A DNA stretch of 64,000 nucleotides from Hepsetus odoe. Lineage: Eukaryota; Chordata; Actinopteri; Characiformes; Hepsetidae. The notes below the pieces were generated by a model. The model searched no databases and was not told the DNA's origin. It saw only the letters and a list, made by a program, of their open reading frames with translations. Shown here piece after piece: positions 11,379 to 26,300 of the stretch (position 1 is its first letter; every line of letters starts with the position of its first letter). Position numbers and translations under genes: made by a program. The stretch spans positions 17,359,067 through 17,423,066 of the forward strand of contig CM029384.1 in the NCBI GenBank assembly GCA_017165825.1, given 5' to 3'.

Positions 11379-14300
11379 CAGTCAATGTAAGAAACAGCTG
11401 AATCCTGGGAATAAGTAAGCTTCGTTCTGTAACAGGTCAATAGTCTTGTTCTTTTCACAAAACTATTACATTAAACGTTTTCCATGTCTGGAGGAGTTGG
11501 AAGGTGATTTACTAAATTCCAGCACACCTAAGGCAACCTAGGATAACTGTCCAGCTGAGGGTGGAAAAATGTCTAGTACGTTACCACTACACAAGGGCTA
11601 GTCTGAAGGTTCACTAGTTTCACCCTGCTGCCCTCTGATTTCTGATGGAAGTTTCACCCTGATATCAACAGTCCAAGATGGTAAGCACAGCATGATTCTC
11701 CTCTACTGACTCCACACTCAAACAGTAGTGGGAATAAATTCAGAAAGCATCAGATGATAAGGTAGCACTGACCAGCATAAACAGACAAGGCAGCAGGAAG
11801 TTGATCAGGTCCCAGAGCAGGGCAGAAAACCAGAAGTTGGAGAGGTAGACACCGCTAACTTGTTGCACGTGCTTGGACTTCACGGAGCGCTCACTCACCA
11901 GGAGCAGAGCAAAGGTACTAGCCAGAGATGCCATTCCATACATCAAGTTAATGGCTATGGCAAAGCCAGTCTGACCCCTAGAAAGAGCAAAGAAATAAAG
12001 GAATACAAAAGGAAAACCAATTAGCAGGTTAAACTGTATATAGGCACTGAGTGATGATATGATAAAAGTCCACTTTTGGACATACGTTACCAAAGTTGAA
12101 CCACATCCTTTACACAATATTAAACATCTCAGGTCTAATAACTTTTCAAGCAGCCTTCCACACTAAAGGTTGCAAAGTAACATTTTCATTGTGAGCAATA
12201 TGAAACATTAGACAAATACCTCATGTGAAAATGTGAATGTTGAATAAAAGCTAATTACAGGGACAGTCTCCCTGGAGCACCTCTGGATTTGCTCAGGAAC
12301 CCAAACGGTGGTGGTGCTGAAAGAGTGATTTGAAACCTTTAACCTCCTGGTCCATAGACCTCTTGGTCCTTAGCCAAGTATCCTACCACTAGACCACCAC
12401 CACTCCATAATCTGATGTCTGCATGGATTTAAATGGAGGCTACTTGCTTGCATTTCCAGGAAGAAATCCTAAACATTTCTACCCACTCATCTCCTTTTCT
12501 GCAAAAGAGACTCACTCAGACAGCTGGCTTTGGGCTGCCTCAGACATGTCGCGGGGCATTGGGTCATTTCCTGTCTGGATGGATGCGTTGGGTCCAGCCA
12601 AGAATCTGTAGAGTGCATTGTCCACCAGCATAAGGGCCGTGGCTGGGGTGTGGTAACCCTGATTGTTGAAGTAGCCTGTGATTTCAGCAAACCTACTGGT
12701 TTGACCTCGGAAAGCTGCTCCAACTACGCAGTGCTCATTGAAGGCTCCTCCCTCCCTCCTGGCATGGTACAGGACATACTCTGAAAAGTCTGTTAACATG
12801 ACCACACTGTGTTAAAGAGCTTTCCTTTATGATTGACGCATATCCACCCACAAGAATATAATAGTACTTAGATATATTTTTTTTTTGCTAAGCCCTTACC
12901 AGTTAGATTGATCACAGGTGTGGCACTCTGGGTGGAGAGCTGAGCAGTATAGGCCTCAGCGAGAGCTGCAGCCAGTGGTCCCGCACTGGTGTCTAGGGAT
13001 ACAGGCACAGTGGTGGGGCCATAGCGACCAAGTGCCAGGCGAAGCTGAGGTGCGTTTTGATGTCCAGGCAGGGTCTGAGCTACCACCAGGGCTACTACAG
13101 TGAAGATAAGTGGTACTAGAAATTGGGCAACCATCACCTTCCAGTTCCGAAAGCTGTACAGGGCTCTTTTCAGGAACATGGCATAGAATTGCTGCACGTA
13201 TAGCTTAGCCTAGAGAGTAAGAAAGACTGTAGTGAATATGTGAGAACAGACAGATCAACACTGAGCTGGTAGAAATGGGAAATACTGAATGGTATTGGGA
13301 ATGAATGGCGACCCCGTTTGGGACAAGCGGCAGATAATGGATAATGAATGGTAATGATTATAGACATTGCCCCATTTCTCCATAAAGGTGACACTGACGC
13401 ATTACTGGAGTAATGTTATTGGTAACACATGTAACCACAAATTCTTGCTCCTGAACACATCTGATGGATTAACAAACCCCTGTGTTGAGTTTGATGTTGG
13501 AGCAGTCCTCTGAGATTAGAGTGCCACTGTCAGTGAAGTCTGTCACATCAGTCAGGCCACTGGTGCTGCTAGCATCATCCACTGTCCAGTCATGTGACCT
13601 GCGCTCATGCTGGTACTGCAGGGCCGGAAGTTGGATTGCCTGAATGTCCAGACTGGAATCTACCAGCTTCCCCACCCTGACCACGTACAAACACACATAT
13701 GCACACAGAAGACATAAGTAAGAGAACAAAACAATCATGCTTCCTCTAGCCCTGTTGATCTCACATGTCATTGTACCCAAGTATAATGACACTAAGGACC
13801 ATAATTTTCTCTCTTTATTTCTTTCCTTCACATAACAGCCACAGCTGGATGATCCATTCTGGATGAGTCTAAATACAGGATGCTCACCTTACTATAAATG
13901 GAAAACTGTACAAGGCCATTATTTAAACCGCAGCCCTGGTCCATTCATCTTACAACCCACTGTGTTAACCAATAATAAAGCTGCTTGGGAGAGGGCTCTA
14001 TGAAAAGCTACTCAGATGGACGTAATTAAAATTAAATGGAAGAGGGACAGATACAGAGGCCTCCGATGCTATTATAACCTGCTGCAAAGCTCTCCATCTA
14101 TTATGAGTTTGGAGAATATGGTTGAAAAGCAGCCTTAGTCATAGTTCCCTTACAGACCCCTTTAGGCTGCATAGTCACCTCTCATCCAGATTTTAAAATA
14201 AAGCTTCACAAAAGTGTTTTGGAGGATGGGGCAGCACAAAAAGGTGGTCTTTTTAGCCCTGTTAGATTCAGATTGACCTAGCATGTGTCCTAGGAGAGCC

Positions 14301-17300
14301 TGCAGGAAGCGCCTTTATCTTAACAGAGTGTACTTTATGAATTGTGAGTTTCTGGGAAAAGGGCTGTTGACTAAATACAGATGGCACTGAGCGCATGTAC
14401 TTTGCGTACTTTGAAACCATGACTGCCATATCTGCTAATGGAACTCGACCAAACATCTCATACAACACTTCCAAACACCATTATTTGACAGTAAATCTTT
14501 GTTGGGGCAGCAAGAAATAAAATCTTCAGGATCAAAATGTTTGTAGAATTATGGATATTATTATTTTTGTTGACTCATTTAAGTACCTGAGGAAAACTTC
14601 CTCCATGGTGGTAACTGAGGCTCCATAACTTGCAATGCCCAACTCATCTCTGTTCATCTCCAGCTCAGCAAATAGGAGCTCAAACCTGCAAAGAATTGGG
14701 AGAATTGTTGAATTACGGTACCAATTCCACCTGAAGACATATTGCTTTAATCAGTGGCAGCCTAAGAAAAAATGATAAATCCACAATTACGGTACAGCTG
14801 ACAATTCCTTACAGGGGATGTCAATCCTCTTATGGTACCTCATTTACTGTAATACTACTGCTGTTTAAATACTGAAGCAAGAACTGATGTGAATACATCC
14901 AATTTAATCAAAGATGATATCAATATTCCATTAGCGAAGAGGAAAATCCATTAATGGAAAAACCCTGTGATTCAGGAAATTCAGGTAGTCTGCTGACCTT
15001 ACTTTTTCAGATCCTAAGATCTCTGAACCTACACTTGACCAACTGAAGTAACCCTATCTGTTCATCCACCACCCCTCTTACCCTGATCCATCTGGAACAT
15101 GATAAATCTGGACTTAATAGACCACATGATCTCTTCTTTCCACTGCTCCAGAGTCCAATCTTTATCCTCCCTAACAAACTGAAGCTTTTTCTAATTTGCC
15201 TCACTGATAAGTGGATTTATTTAGAACCTGGAGTTCTCCTCGCATTGTGTGTGTGGAAATGCTTTACCTCTTACCACTGTAATATAACCATGAATTTTAC
15301 TGTTGATTTTTTTTATGATCAGATTTCAATTGTTCAATTTTATCTGCCAACCACATTTCTTCTTCAAAGATGATGGCTCTTCAACGATGTGCTGGAAAGT
15401 TCTTGTTCCGATTTTAGTTCGTTTCAGCAACTCTCCCTAATAGATGTTGATGTAGGCAAATAGTATGGCCCTTTTGAAACAGCAACATCTTATAACAATA
15501 TAACAATAACATCTTTTCCATGACCATGGGATACAGCCTCTGGCTTGATTGTTTAACCAAATGAGAAAGTACTCACTGCATTAGTCACGGTTAAATAACT
15601 TTCCCAGCTGAAACATATTAATTGCTCCAATATCCAATGGAATATTACTTATTTGCTTAAATAAAAATACAGGTGGCGACTTTTTTTGTACAGGTAGTTA
15701 CAACTGATAGATGTCAAGTGACGGTAGTGTATGACCTAGACGTTCCCTGAATATAAACATTTAAACACTGACTGGTGTGAGAGGAGGAGTGATTCTGCAG
15801 GACGGATGTATTGATTTTGGAGTGGGTGAAAAACAGTGACAATGAGTAGTGGTGGGTGTCCAAGGAGGAGATAAGTGCAGTTTCAATGCCTTTGGTAATA
15901 GACAAATCAATGGACACAGTTATACCCTCAAGCCCCAAAACAGCATTCAAAAATCAAAGTTCAAGCCAAGAGGAGGAGCAGTTTGAGACAGTGCTGTTCA
16001 ATCTTTGTTTTGTCTGGACAAGGCTTTAGATTTGCTCGTAAGTAAGAACGTTTTTAGAACACCCAAGCAAATGGTTTGGGATTATTCCCAAGAAACATTC
16101 TGGTTTCGTAGACTTCATGTTCTGCAATATGATGACTGTTTATGCAGCAAAGCATTATCTTAAGCACTAAGGCTGCAAGTAGCATGTGATAAATTGATTA
16201 GACATCCATCCTAAAATAGGAGAAATGTATACATTGCTTGCTAAATAATTAATACGAGTGAAATCAAATCTAATACACGCATATCTAATGGAATAAGAAC
16301 ACTGGATCAGCGTATCTCGATGCCAGCACTACAGCGGCCCTGCACATTTTAGTGTTTTTTCTCCATCAAACACTCCCTATTCAAAAATGTTCCTAATTTT
16401 TTTTTTTAGCACATGATCCAGCTACTTAAAGAGCCACACTGCTCTTTAATAGGGGCACAAACTCTAATCTTCATTTAAAAATTAACAATAATAATGACTA
16501 CAATATCCTTCTTTGTAAGCGAATTAATAGAATTAATTATCAAATTATCAATTCCTGATGAATATCGGTGAATCTTCTACTACTTACCCCTGGAAAAAAT
16601 GGCATGGTACTGGCGTTTAAGAGTTTCATTAAATTAAAACTAAATTTTTCTCTTATTTGGATCTTAAATACACGTTTCATAAAATGAACCACATAACTGG
16701 CAGTCTTTCTAAACAATTTTCTTAACTAGATCTTTTATCTAACTAGAAAATGTTTTGTACTTTAGATATTTTTTGACTACCATTAAATATAAACATGTAA
16801 TAAAAATGTGCAATCGTCTCCTTTTCCCATTGACTGTCTTTTTTCAATGACATCTATAACTGTGGAAGTATTTTTCCAAAACATGCATTGCAACATGCAG
16901 ATCAGACAAATAATTTATTCCAATGTATTAGAGCTGTAATGAAAAATTGAGCAAATCGGCATGTATTTAACAATACATGTAATATTCCTCTTTTCACTGC
17001 TGCACACTTTTTAGTAATAAGTGAAAGTGAAAAAAGTGAAAAAGTGAAAGTGACAACCCTTGTCATTGCGAGGTCATGGCACAGCACACATGAACCACAA
17101 TGAAATTGGACCTCTGCATTTAACCCATACACACGTGCAGCAGTGGGCAGCTATTGAAAGCGCCCGGGGAGCAGTGATGGGGACAGCACCTTGCTCAAGG
17201 GTACCTCAGGGCAACCCACTGGGGTGGGAATCGAACCCACAATCTTCCGATGCAGGGCCAATTCCCTAACCACTAGGCCACCGCTGCCCCTTATAAGATA

Positions 17301-20300
17301 TTAGATATACACGATAATCATGTTATCATGTTAATAGAATTGTAAATATATATAAATGTTAATAGAATTTTATGCATGCTATAATTTTAAGTTATGTCAA
17401 GCTTCAACCAAAAACCTGCCCAAGTCTAATAAAAAATCTAATTTCTTTTGATAAGTTTTGAGTCTAAATAGCTGATTCAATGTAGGCTGAGAGGAGGCTG
17501 CTGAGACATAATCAAAAATTCTGTAAATTTTCACAATGATCCCACTGTGTGGCACCCCTGGAGAAGAAGGAAAAAATAAATAAATTTAAAAAAGAAAAAG
17601 CAAAGGGAATCTGTCCTAAAAAAGGAGACAAGGTTGAGCAGAAAAAGACCAACTGTCAAATATAGTAGTGTATCCGTAATTATATAGCAGCAGGTTTAAT
17701 TCCACAGACCCATGATTAATGATTAATTGATTTCATTAGTGGATACACAGCACAGTAAATCCCAACAGGACAACCATCCTTTAAATTCACTAAATACAGC
17801 GAGTGCATGTAAACAAAGCACATTCTTTTATATGTTAGAGGCAGAGTCAAAACAAAACCAATCCTGAACAGTATTTACAACGTGGCAGTGTGCATTTTCC
17901 TGCTGAAAGAGGCCACTGCCATCAAGGTAAAGCTTTGCTGTCTGCAATACTTTTAGGTTGGTGGGATGTGTCAAAGGAACATCCATATAAATGCTAGAGG
18001 TTCTAATTTAATGGGGCAAAACGTGCTTTTCACACATCTAGACTATGCTCTTACCGGCTGGTGCTCTCTTTTGGCAGGATGAAGGAGAGTTCAGCTCCAG
18101 CACTGCTCTCCAAGATGGCGTTGGGGACATACATTTGGACCAGACGGGTGACCTCCGAAACATTACACAATGCATCTTTTACAATCACCATGTGGTAGCC
18201 AGCACCTGAGGCACACATTCAAATCTTTAAGTAACTTTTTTAATTGGTTTGATTTTTAAATACATTTTCCACAGAGAATCTGTTTCTGTTACCATATTTG
18301 TTCTTGAGGAAGAGTGGTGAGCCACAGCACTGGAGCTCCCCTCCAGCCATGATAGCAATGCGGTCTCCTAACAGGTCAGCCTCATCCATGAAATGGGTGG
18401 TAAGCAGGATAGTGCGGCCCCGCTTCTCGCCCTGCAGCAGGTCCCATGTGGCTCGTCTGGCTGATGGATCCATACCTGATGTGGGCTCATCCAGCATCAC
18501 GACCTACAAATTAATATCAAGCAACCACCAAAGATCAGCGAGGGGGGACACACAGAGTATCTGCCTCTAGAATCGACGCAGATTCTGATATAGTGCATAT
18601 TAAATGTATGCATTAAAGTATAATTCAATAAGTGTAACAAAACATATATATAATCCTGAGAATTAATGAGGGTCAGACTCTAGAAAGTAATAGTCACTAT
18701 ATGAATGACCTCAAAATAAATACATATGCATCATATGCAAAGATCCTTTTACACTAAACTTAATGAGTTCAAAGCACAAGTTCAAACTGAGCACCTGAAC
18801 TACTATATAATTTCTCAGAAGGAAGTAGACTAGAGTCCAATGGCCAGCTAGAAGCAAATCAGTTTGCTGATATATTATGCTGCTTTAAAGCAATCACTAG
18901 AAAATCATACAAACTGTATTTATATTTTTACATGGCATTTTAGCAGACTTCCATGTCCTAATTACAGGGACAGTCCACCAGGAACAACTCAAGGTTAAGG
19001 GTCTTGCTCAGGGACCCAGTGGTGGTAGTGCCAGAGGTGGGATTCGAACCTGGGAACTCTTGAGCCATAGGTCCATAGGCAAGTATCCTACCACTAGACC
19101 ACCACTGCCCTATTTATATTTAGTTAGTTCGCTAATGCACTAAAGAAAAGTGTTGACACTGGTAGCCAGTGCCATACAGAGGGTGTTACATGTAAAGTAG
19201 CATGTGGATTTTCTGAGCAAACAAAAAAACGCTAAGTGTAGAAGATTGTAGAAAATAACACAGTAAGTGCGAAAGAGTACATTGTTTTTCCTGAAGAGCT
19301 GGGCACTGAGGCAGAAGGAAGTGTTCAGGGGGTTCAATTCCCTGAGAGTTTATTTCAGCCCTGAGGGGGGGACTGATTAGACTACGACTGCACCAAAGTG
19401 TACTAGTGTACTGATGTCACCAATTCTGCCTTCTGGGGAGCTGAACCACCATAATCAGTGGAGCATTATTTTTAAAATAAAAAGTACAAGCATGGCTCGG
19501 CTCAAGACTGAGCACCACTATGACTCGCACATGATTCATGTTTGTGGAAAGGGCCCAGATGAAATGTTAATAAGTATGTAGGGTTCACTAATGTTCTGTT
19601 CTTCCCTGCAGAAAGGTGCAAGGTTCAATTATGTCCCACTGTTCAATTATATCCCCTGCATAATCCTTCTCTGCCAACGGAATCATTTTTTCATGAACTG
19701 ATTCAGTCTAGGGCTGCTCAATTAATTATTACAATTCTAAAGACATCTTAAAATCTAGAAATAAAGAAAATATATTAAAAATGGTCAGAGTTAGTTATAA
19801 TGAAGAAAACAAAGTAGTAAACTCTGCTAATTTAGAAATGAGTATACTAGAGGGACAGCTCAGGTCGGACATTTTGAAGTCAAAGTTAGAGAAGCAAGTT
19901 TGCGTTGGTTTGGACATGTCCGGAGGAGAGACAAAGATTATATTGAGAAGAATGTTTAAGATGGACCTGCCAGGAAAGAGAAAAAGAGGAAGACCAAAGA
20001 GGAGGTTTATAGATGTGGAGAGAGAGGACATGCAGATGGTCAATTTGACTGAGGAAGATGCAAAGGACCGGAAGAAACAGTAACACAAACACATGGATCA
20101 GCTTTCCAACATCTTGCTTTTTAATGAACGTTTTTAATTTGGTGTTTTGTAGTGATAGGCTTACTAATTCTTTTAGAATGTGTACTTTCTTTACCAATTA
20201 TAAGAATTTTGGAAATTACCATTTATTCAGCTAATGATACTAGATCAGCAGCTTCCGGCTCTATAGATATGTGTAACTGTGTGTCATCGTCATAGCTGCA

Positions 20301-23300
20301 ACATTTGACAAAATTTAAATTATGGTTTTGTCATAATCAAGCAACTTTGACTTATACTGTTTCCTACATAATCTTTTTCACACATTTAGCAGCAGTGATA
20401 TGAAGCCTTTTTTTACAAGGCATTGTGGAGCATCACCAGTCTAGGTTCTGGTCATCATTTGAATTTTGAACAATGCTTTTCCATCCAGAAGAAGACCCAT
20501 ATCCTGGAAGCTGGTCAACAATATGACAATACTTATCATCAAGACCATCAGCAGTCACCTGATCTCACGTTGAGACAAATAAATACTCATCAGGAATCTG
20601 AGCATGCCATAATCTGCAGCTGACCTTTGAATCTCCGATAAGAGCAATTCCAATGGACAGCTTTCGTTTCATTCCGCCAGAAAGTGTCTTTGACCGTGCA
20701 TTCCTTTTGTCCTCCAGGTTCAATATCTGAATGATGCGATCCACCTCACATGGAATGTTTTCGCGGGGGTAGCCCTTCAGCTGCAAAAAGAATAGATTGC
20801 ACAAAATAGGTATATACACAATATGTACAAAATCTTTAGCCTGGTTGTCTTTCAATTATACTTATTCACAGTCCCATAATATTATAAGCCCTAAAATATC
20901 TGCATCAACTGCTGATGAGCAGTTTAATTTCAAATTTTGCAACAAAAATGTTGCCCTATAGCAATGATCTTTGTTGGAGTAGCACAGCATCTCTAGCTTT
21001 TCTTGGGGCAGGCTGATCTCATAGGGCAGTGGCGGCCTAGTGGTTGGAGAGTCGGCCCCCGGAAGATTGAGGGTTCCAAACCCCTACCAGTAGGTTGCCC
21101 CAAGGTACCCTTGAGCAAGGTACCATCCCCAGCACTGCTCCCCAGGTGCTTTCAATAGCTGCCCACTGCTGCACTTGTGTGTATGGGTGAAACACAGAGA
21201 TTGAATTTCATTGTGTTGTGCTGTGTTTCACAATGACAAGAATAGTCACTTTCTCTTTATAAGGGACCCAAATGCTAAAATGGATACTACCTGAGTGTAG
21301 AAAAGAAGGTGTTCTCGCACTGTGAGGTTGTCAAAAAGCACGTCATGCTGTGGGCATAGTCCCAGGCTGCGGCGAATCAGAGCCATATCCAGACAGATAT
21401 CATAGCCATTGATATAGGCTCGGCCACGGCTAGGAGGAAACAAGCCTGAAAGAGAAGAGAGAAAATATAAATGGAAACTTAGGCTTGTGAACAAGCAAAG
21501 AAAATCAGTTTTTTGTGTGAATTATTGAAGGAACAGATGAGACATTTGACTCCTCTCTTGACTCTCCTCAGTCATAAGAGTCTGAATTATTCAGTAGGTG
21601 GTATCTTGAGATTAGTTCCACTTTTAATTCTGCCTTGGTGAAAGTCGTCTACTTAATGGACTTAATCAATTAAGCAACTCACCAGTCAGCATGGACAGTG
21701 TGGTGGTCTTTCCAGCACCGTTATGTCCAAGAAGCACAGTGATCTGGCCTTCAAACATATTCACAGTGAGATCCTTCACTGCCTCTCTGGTCTTATTGCC
21801 CACTTTGAAAACCTGAAGGAATTCAAAATGTCAATATGATTACTTCTCTTCAACTAGTCCGATTACACAAACAAACTCAAGAGAAGGAAAAAAGAGCAAA
21901 CTAATCAAGTTAGTTCATGTACTGGTCGAAGTGACCTTGCTCAATGAATGTCTGCTCTCTAAATAAAATCTGGTCAGGACATACATGTCATACCTTGGCT
22001 AAATGTTTGATCTTGACTCCCGAAACCAGTCCAGCTGGCTCCTCTTCAAAGAACTCGCCTTTTAGTGCCTTCTCTGCATCCTCTTCTTCCTCCTTCTCCT
22101 TTATCAAAGCAACTCGAGGACTGCTACACCAGTAGGAGGGCTGAGGAAGGATAGTCAGGGCATGAATTACACAATATGGAAAATCAGTGATCCATAAAAT
22201 GACCATTAAATAGGCCAAATGACCAACCAGGTCCTACTGAAGTGTCATCAGATATTAGGATGTAGCAGGCAAATGTGTGCAAACTCCACTCTCAGAGAAA
22301 ATGTCCCTCAGCTGGTGTCCCGTAAGTGACAATGGTAGGTCTACTAGAACTTAACTAACATACATTTAAGAGTAACAGCAAGACACGAAAGGACACTGTT
22401 TGGACAATGGCAAATAAAGAACAAATATAAGCAATTTGAAAGTGAAAGTGACTATTCTTGTCATTGCGAGGTCACAGCACAGCACACAGTGAACCACAAC
22501 GAAATTGGACCTCTGCATTTAACCCATGCAAACACCGTGCAGCAGGGGGCAGCTATTGAAAGCACCTGGGGAGCAGTGACAGGGATGGTACCTCGCTCAA
22601 AGGTACCTCAGGGCAACCAACTGGTAAGGGAATCGAACCCACAATTTTCCGATCCAGGGCAACTCCCTAATCAGTAGACCACCGCTGCCCCTTTTTTTTA
22701 AGTGAAAAAATTTTGGCTCAGTAAAAGCATTTCGGTTATGACTGACAACATCTAATCCATCAAAGTAAATGTGTAGAGTACACTCACTCTATTCTTTTTA
22801 GAAATCTACCTAATAACACCATTTAGACTCCACACACATTTGATGACATTATGTATTTAACAGCCCTTATAACTGCAGAGTCTACAACCCAACCTGAAAT
22901 GAAATCTTTAAAAAATTAATAATAATTTAGCACTTAAGTTAAGAGTTAAGAGCGATATGTCAATACGCAGCTCAGTGCAAGTAGGCATTCCACAGTTATA
23001 TGTGATCTGACACTAAAGAGAGGTATTCTGTGCTTACAGCTACCAGTCAAGTACAGAAATTTGCTTTATATGCCAATGAAAGCATGTATTTACATATGAA
23101 GGCTGAGACTAAATTACGGATTGTAATCCAAATTGCAAAACATTCATTAGTTAATTCCAGTTAGAGTGTGTGCTCAAGTGTGTAAACTCCTTTTTTTCTG
23201 CTGCTGCATCCATAAATGCACTTTTTCCAGTAAGAATCAGTGAATATAATTCTTGCCCAAAAGAAATCATAATGTACTGCTTGATTATAAATGGTCTAGT

Positions 23301-26300
23301 TTCAGGACTGAGTGTTTAAAAGTCCTCCACACCGCAGAATCCTCATCTTTGGAAATCTCAGTTTTGCTGAGCTCTGGACGCAGTCTTCCTCTGATGCAAT
23401 GATCACCTCTCACAAGAGCTAAACTGCTTTTTTATCTCCATTACATCCCCTTGCTCCACCCAGTACTAGATTCTACCAGTCAAAGGAAAACATTAAATCC
23501 AGACTTCCAGCATTAACACACCCAGAATCAGGAAATATATGTTTTTCAAGATATGCATGACTTTCAGGTCCAAATCTCAATCAGGCGTATTATCACTGAT
23601 TTGCAAGTGTGAAATACACAAGGCACCTACCAGCACGAAAAAGTACCATGGCAGCGGCACTCCATATTCACCAGGGAAGACAGCCTCCACGTACCAGGTC
23701 ACCAGGCCGTACAGCAAAGTGTCCAGCAGAAGCATCCCCAAAACCTGGGCTAGGGTGAAGTCATCGTCCACAGTCACTGGCTCAAACAGATTACTCCACT
23801 GGATTCCTGTACCTGGGATGAAAATGACCTATATGAGGCAGCTTTTAAGTGGTCTCTTAAAATAAAATCAGGGAAACATGTTTTGAACAAACTTAAAGAA
23901 TCTCGCCTAAATAGAGCTGAGCAGCCAAGACATGTTTACTGTCTCATACAAGAGTTATACATTAAACTTCATATGCATCCTGGAATACATTAAAGAGGTA
24001 AAGAGTAGCTGAATAATTACAAATCAATGAACAAATCTTTAACAGAATTGCTATACACATGATGTGATATACACATATATAAAAATGAGTACAGTGGCTT
24101 ACCTTTGCCCTCAAACATTCCAATAAGCTGGGCTCCCATAGCCATGGCCACATTAGAGATGAGGCAGGCGGACACTTTCTGGGCTTGGGACAGCAGGTCA
24201 TAGCGAGGCCACAGGAAAAGGTATGGCAGATAACTAAAAAAGTAGATGAAGCCACCCGCTGCAGCTGCAACGTTAGCTAAGAGGAAGAGAGAAAGAAGAA
24301 CCTTCATGTTTTCCCATTAATAATAACCTTTTTTTTTTAACAATATAAATAAACCTCTGTTTATGCATTCAGATGTGTGTTTTGTTAGATTGCAGTGCTC
24401 AGTGAGCACAGGGCCATTGTTGTGTAATGTCTGAGACAGCAGCTTCATGTAACTTCAACCAGTGACTTAAAGGTCTGGATGATAAACCAACATCTCCTAC
24501 AAGAGCTGCGTCTGCTCTCTTTGAATCTGCTTTTGTCACAAACCATCACACATGTAGGAACAAAGAGAGGAAAAAAGCTTTGCGATCCATAAATGGAAGA
24601 AAACGACTGTTTGTTTGACTGAATGTTATTTTCACATCGTCATGCGAAGGACAAAAAGATTCTGAAAAGCTCCTGACGCTAGACAATGTGCCATTCTGAG
24701 CTTTAGCTGGGAGTGCAGCGAGGGCGAATGTGTGCTGTTTAAATTCCATTTGCAGCCCCCCTCTGTGAGGTAGGAGGCAAGAAAGGGAGGGCTTCACCCA
24801 GCCACGTGCTGTAGGTGCTGTCTGTGAGAAAAGCACAAAGGAAGAAGTCTCACATTGCACTAAATATTAAAATCCTGAATCTAAGAAACCACAATAATAC
24901 TTTACTGCTAAAATGCACTAAAGAGTCACTTTAAACACATTATTTGTCACTGCCACGGTAAGAATAATCCACCAACCAAAAAGTCAGACGGCAGTGTCGG
25001 TAACCAGAAATGGATCACTCATGGACGTACCAAACACTAGAGAATGACTAAGACAAACTGTAGCATCGGATTATCATCTATACCACTGCTTCTACAAGCT
25101 GGACCAGCCGGGCAGTTTTGACAATTAAAGCATGGCTGTGTGTAATTCCCTATCAAATACACCATAACTGCACTACCATGTCAACCTCTCCATTGTGTTT
25201 AGGAAGGTTCATCATAAAAAATGTACGTTTTGCGAGTTAAAGTGAAAGTGACTATCATTGTGAAACACATCACATAGCGAACTACAACGAAATTCAACCT
25301 CTGCATACACCCATACACACACCGTGCAGCTAGTTAAAGGGAGCAGTGATGGGGATGGTACCTTGCTCAAGGTAAACCTACTGGTTTGGGATTCACACCC
25401 ACAACCTTAAGATTCTAGGACCAACTCTCTTACCACTAGGCCACCGCTGCCCCAACTTGAAGTTCCCGGTTCTATCGATGCACTAGTAGGAGTCTACTGT
25501 GACGACTTGCAGGATATTTGCTTACGAGATCATTAACAATTTTGTTATCACCCCTTCAATTTTAAGTGCTTCCATGTGTGCTTTCTTCATCATCTACACT
25601 CTAACTTGCCAATTTTTGTGTTGGGAAGCAAGGTGACCTGGATGCCTAACCGTTTATTTTTCACTTTACAGTTTCACTAAAATTCAAATGCCAGGAAACA
25701 ACCCTCAAGCATATGAATCATTTATAGGCAATGGTAGCCTAGTGCGTAGGGTCAAGGCCCCCAGATTGGAAGGTTGTGGGTTCGAATTTCAGACCAGTAG
25801 GTTGCCCTGAGGTACCCGTGAGCAAGCTACTGTCCCCGCCACTGCTCCCTACTGTACGGTGTGTATGGGTGAAAAACAGAGGTTGTATTTTGTTGTGTTT
25901 CACTGACAAAAAGTCACTTTCACTTCAATGTGGGGCAGCCCTACAAAATGCCAAGTCAGTTAAAAGTAAATGAAATCAAGTTAACATAACATCATTTACA
26001 TTGCTTTAGTAATAAAGCAACAGAGTGCATAGAGTTAAACAACTTTGGCTTGAGTTAGGACTAAACCTGCCAATGTTTCGATAACAGCAGCACACCAAAA
26101 AATTCAAAAGCAAATCAAATTAGCTTCTGACCACAGCACACCAGAGCCTCAGTCTTCTTACGCAGCAGGCCACCAGTAACATGATACAGCCAGGATGAAT
26201 TAATCATTGCCCAGGAGATGCATTAGCCTACCTTTTAGATGCATAATCAGGAGGAGGAGGGAGACAACAATGAGAGCAATCAGCGCTGCAGCAGCAATGC

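Larger units (their letters stand above)
10348..14685 (-). other. abca3: ABCA3 exons 16-23: linker, second lumenal loop and transmembrane domain 2
   Basis: Exons: 14587-14685, 13478-13676, 12900-13209, 12516-12789, 11773-11977, 11106-11325, 10646-10804, 10348-10508. Exons 16-17 encode the cytosolic linker (YGASVTTMEEVFL, GKLVDSSLDIQAIQLPALQY). Exon 18 opens transmembrane domain 2 (FRNWKVMVAQFLVPLIF, from about residue 903). Exons 18-19 form the second lumenal loop. Exons 20-23 hold helices such as FWFSALLWDLINFLLPCLF and LLLLLLYGWSVIPLMYLL. The domain ends in a basic stretch CRRRRK near residue 1345. Confidence 0.95.
18055..22140 (-). other. abca3: ABCA3 exons 10-15: nucleotide-binding domain 1
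   Basis: Exons: 21994-22140, 21683-21812, 21291-21445, 20625-20780, 18293-18503, 18055-18205. Exon 10 carries a charged linker (KEKEEEEDAEKALKGEFFEE). Exon 11 carries Walker A GHNGAGKTTT. Exon 12 carries the Q-loop region LGLCPQHDVLFDNL. Exon 13 carries the signature LSGGMKRKLS. Exon 14 carries Walker B VVMLDEPTSGMDP and the H-loop LLTTHFMDEADLLGDR. Exon 15 carries the regulatory tail (VPNAILESSAGAELSFILP). All catalytic elements are intact. Confidence 0.96.

Noticed and set aside
17220..17292. tRNA-like sequences with A and B boxes, here and in about ten other places
   Set aside because: The same tRNA-like heads are followed by identical bodies and tails, so they are SINE promoters. None folds as a complete tRNA gene that I can support.
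19781..20083. 100-codon plus-strand ORF as a gene
   Set aside because: It is the C-terminal end of an RTE-like LINE, repeated at 54043-54262.
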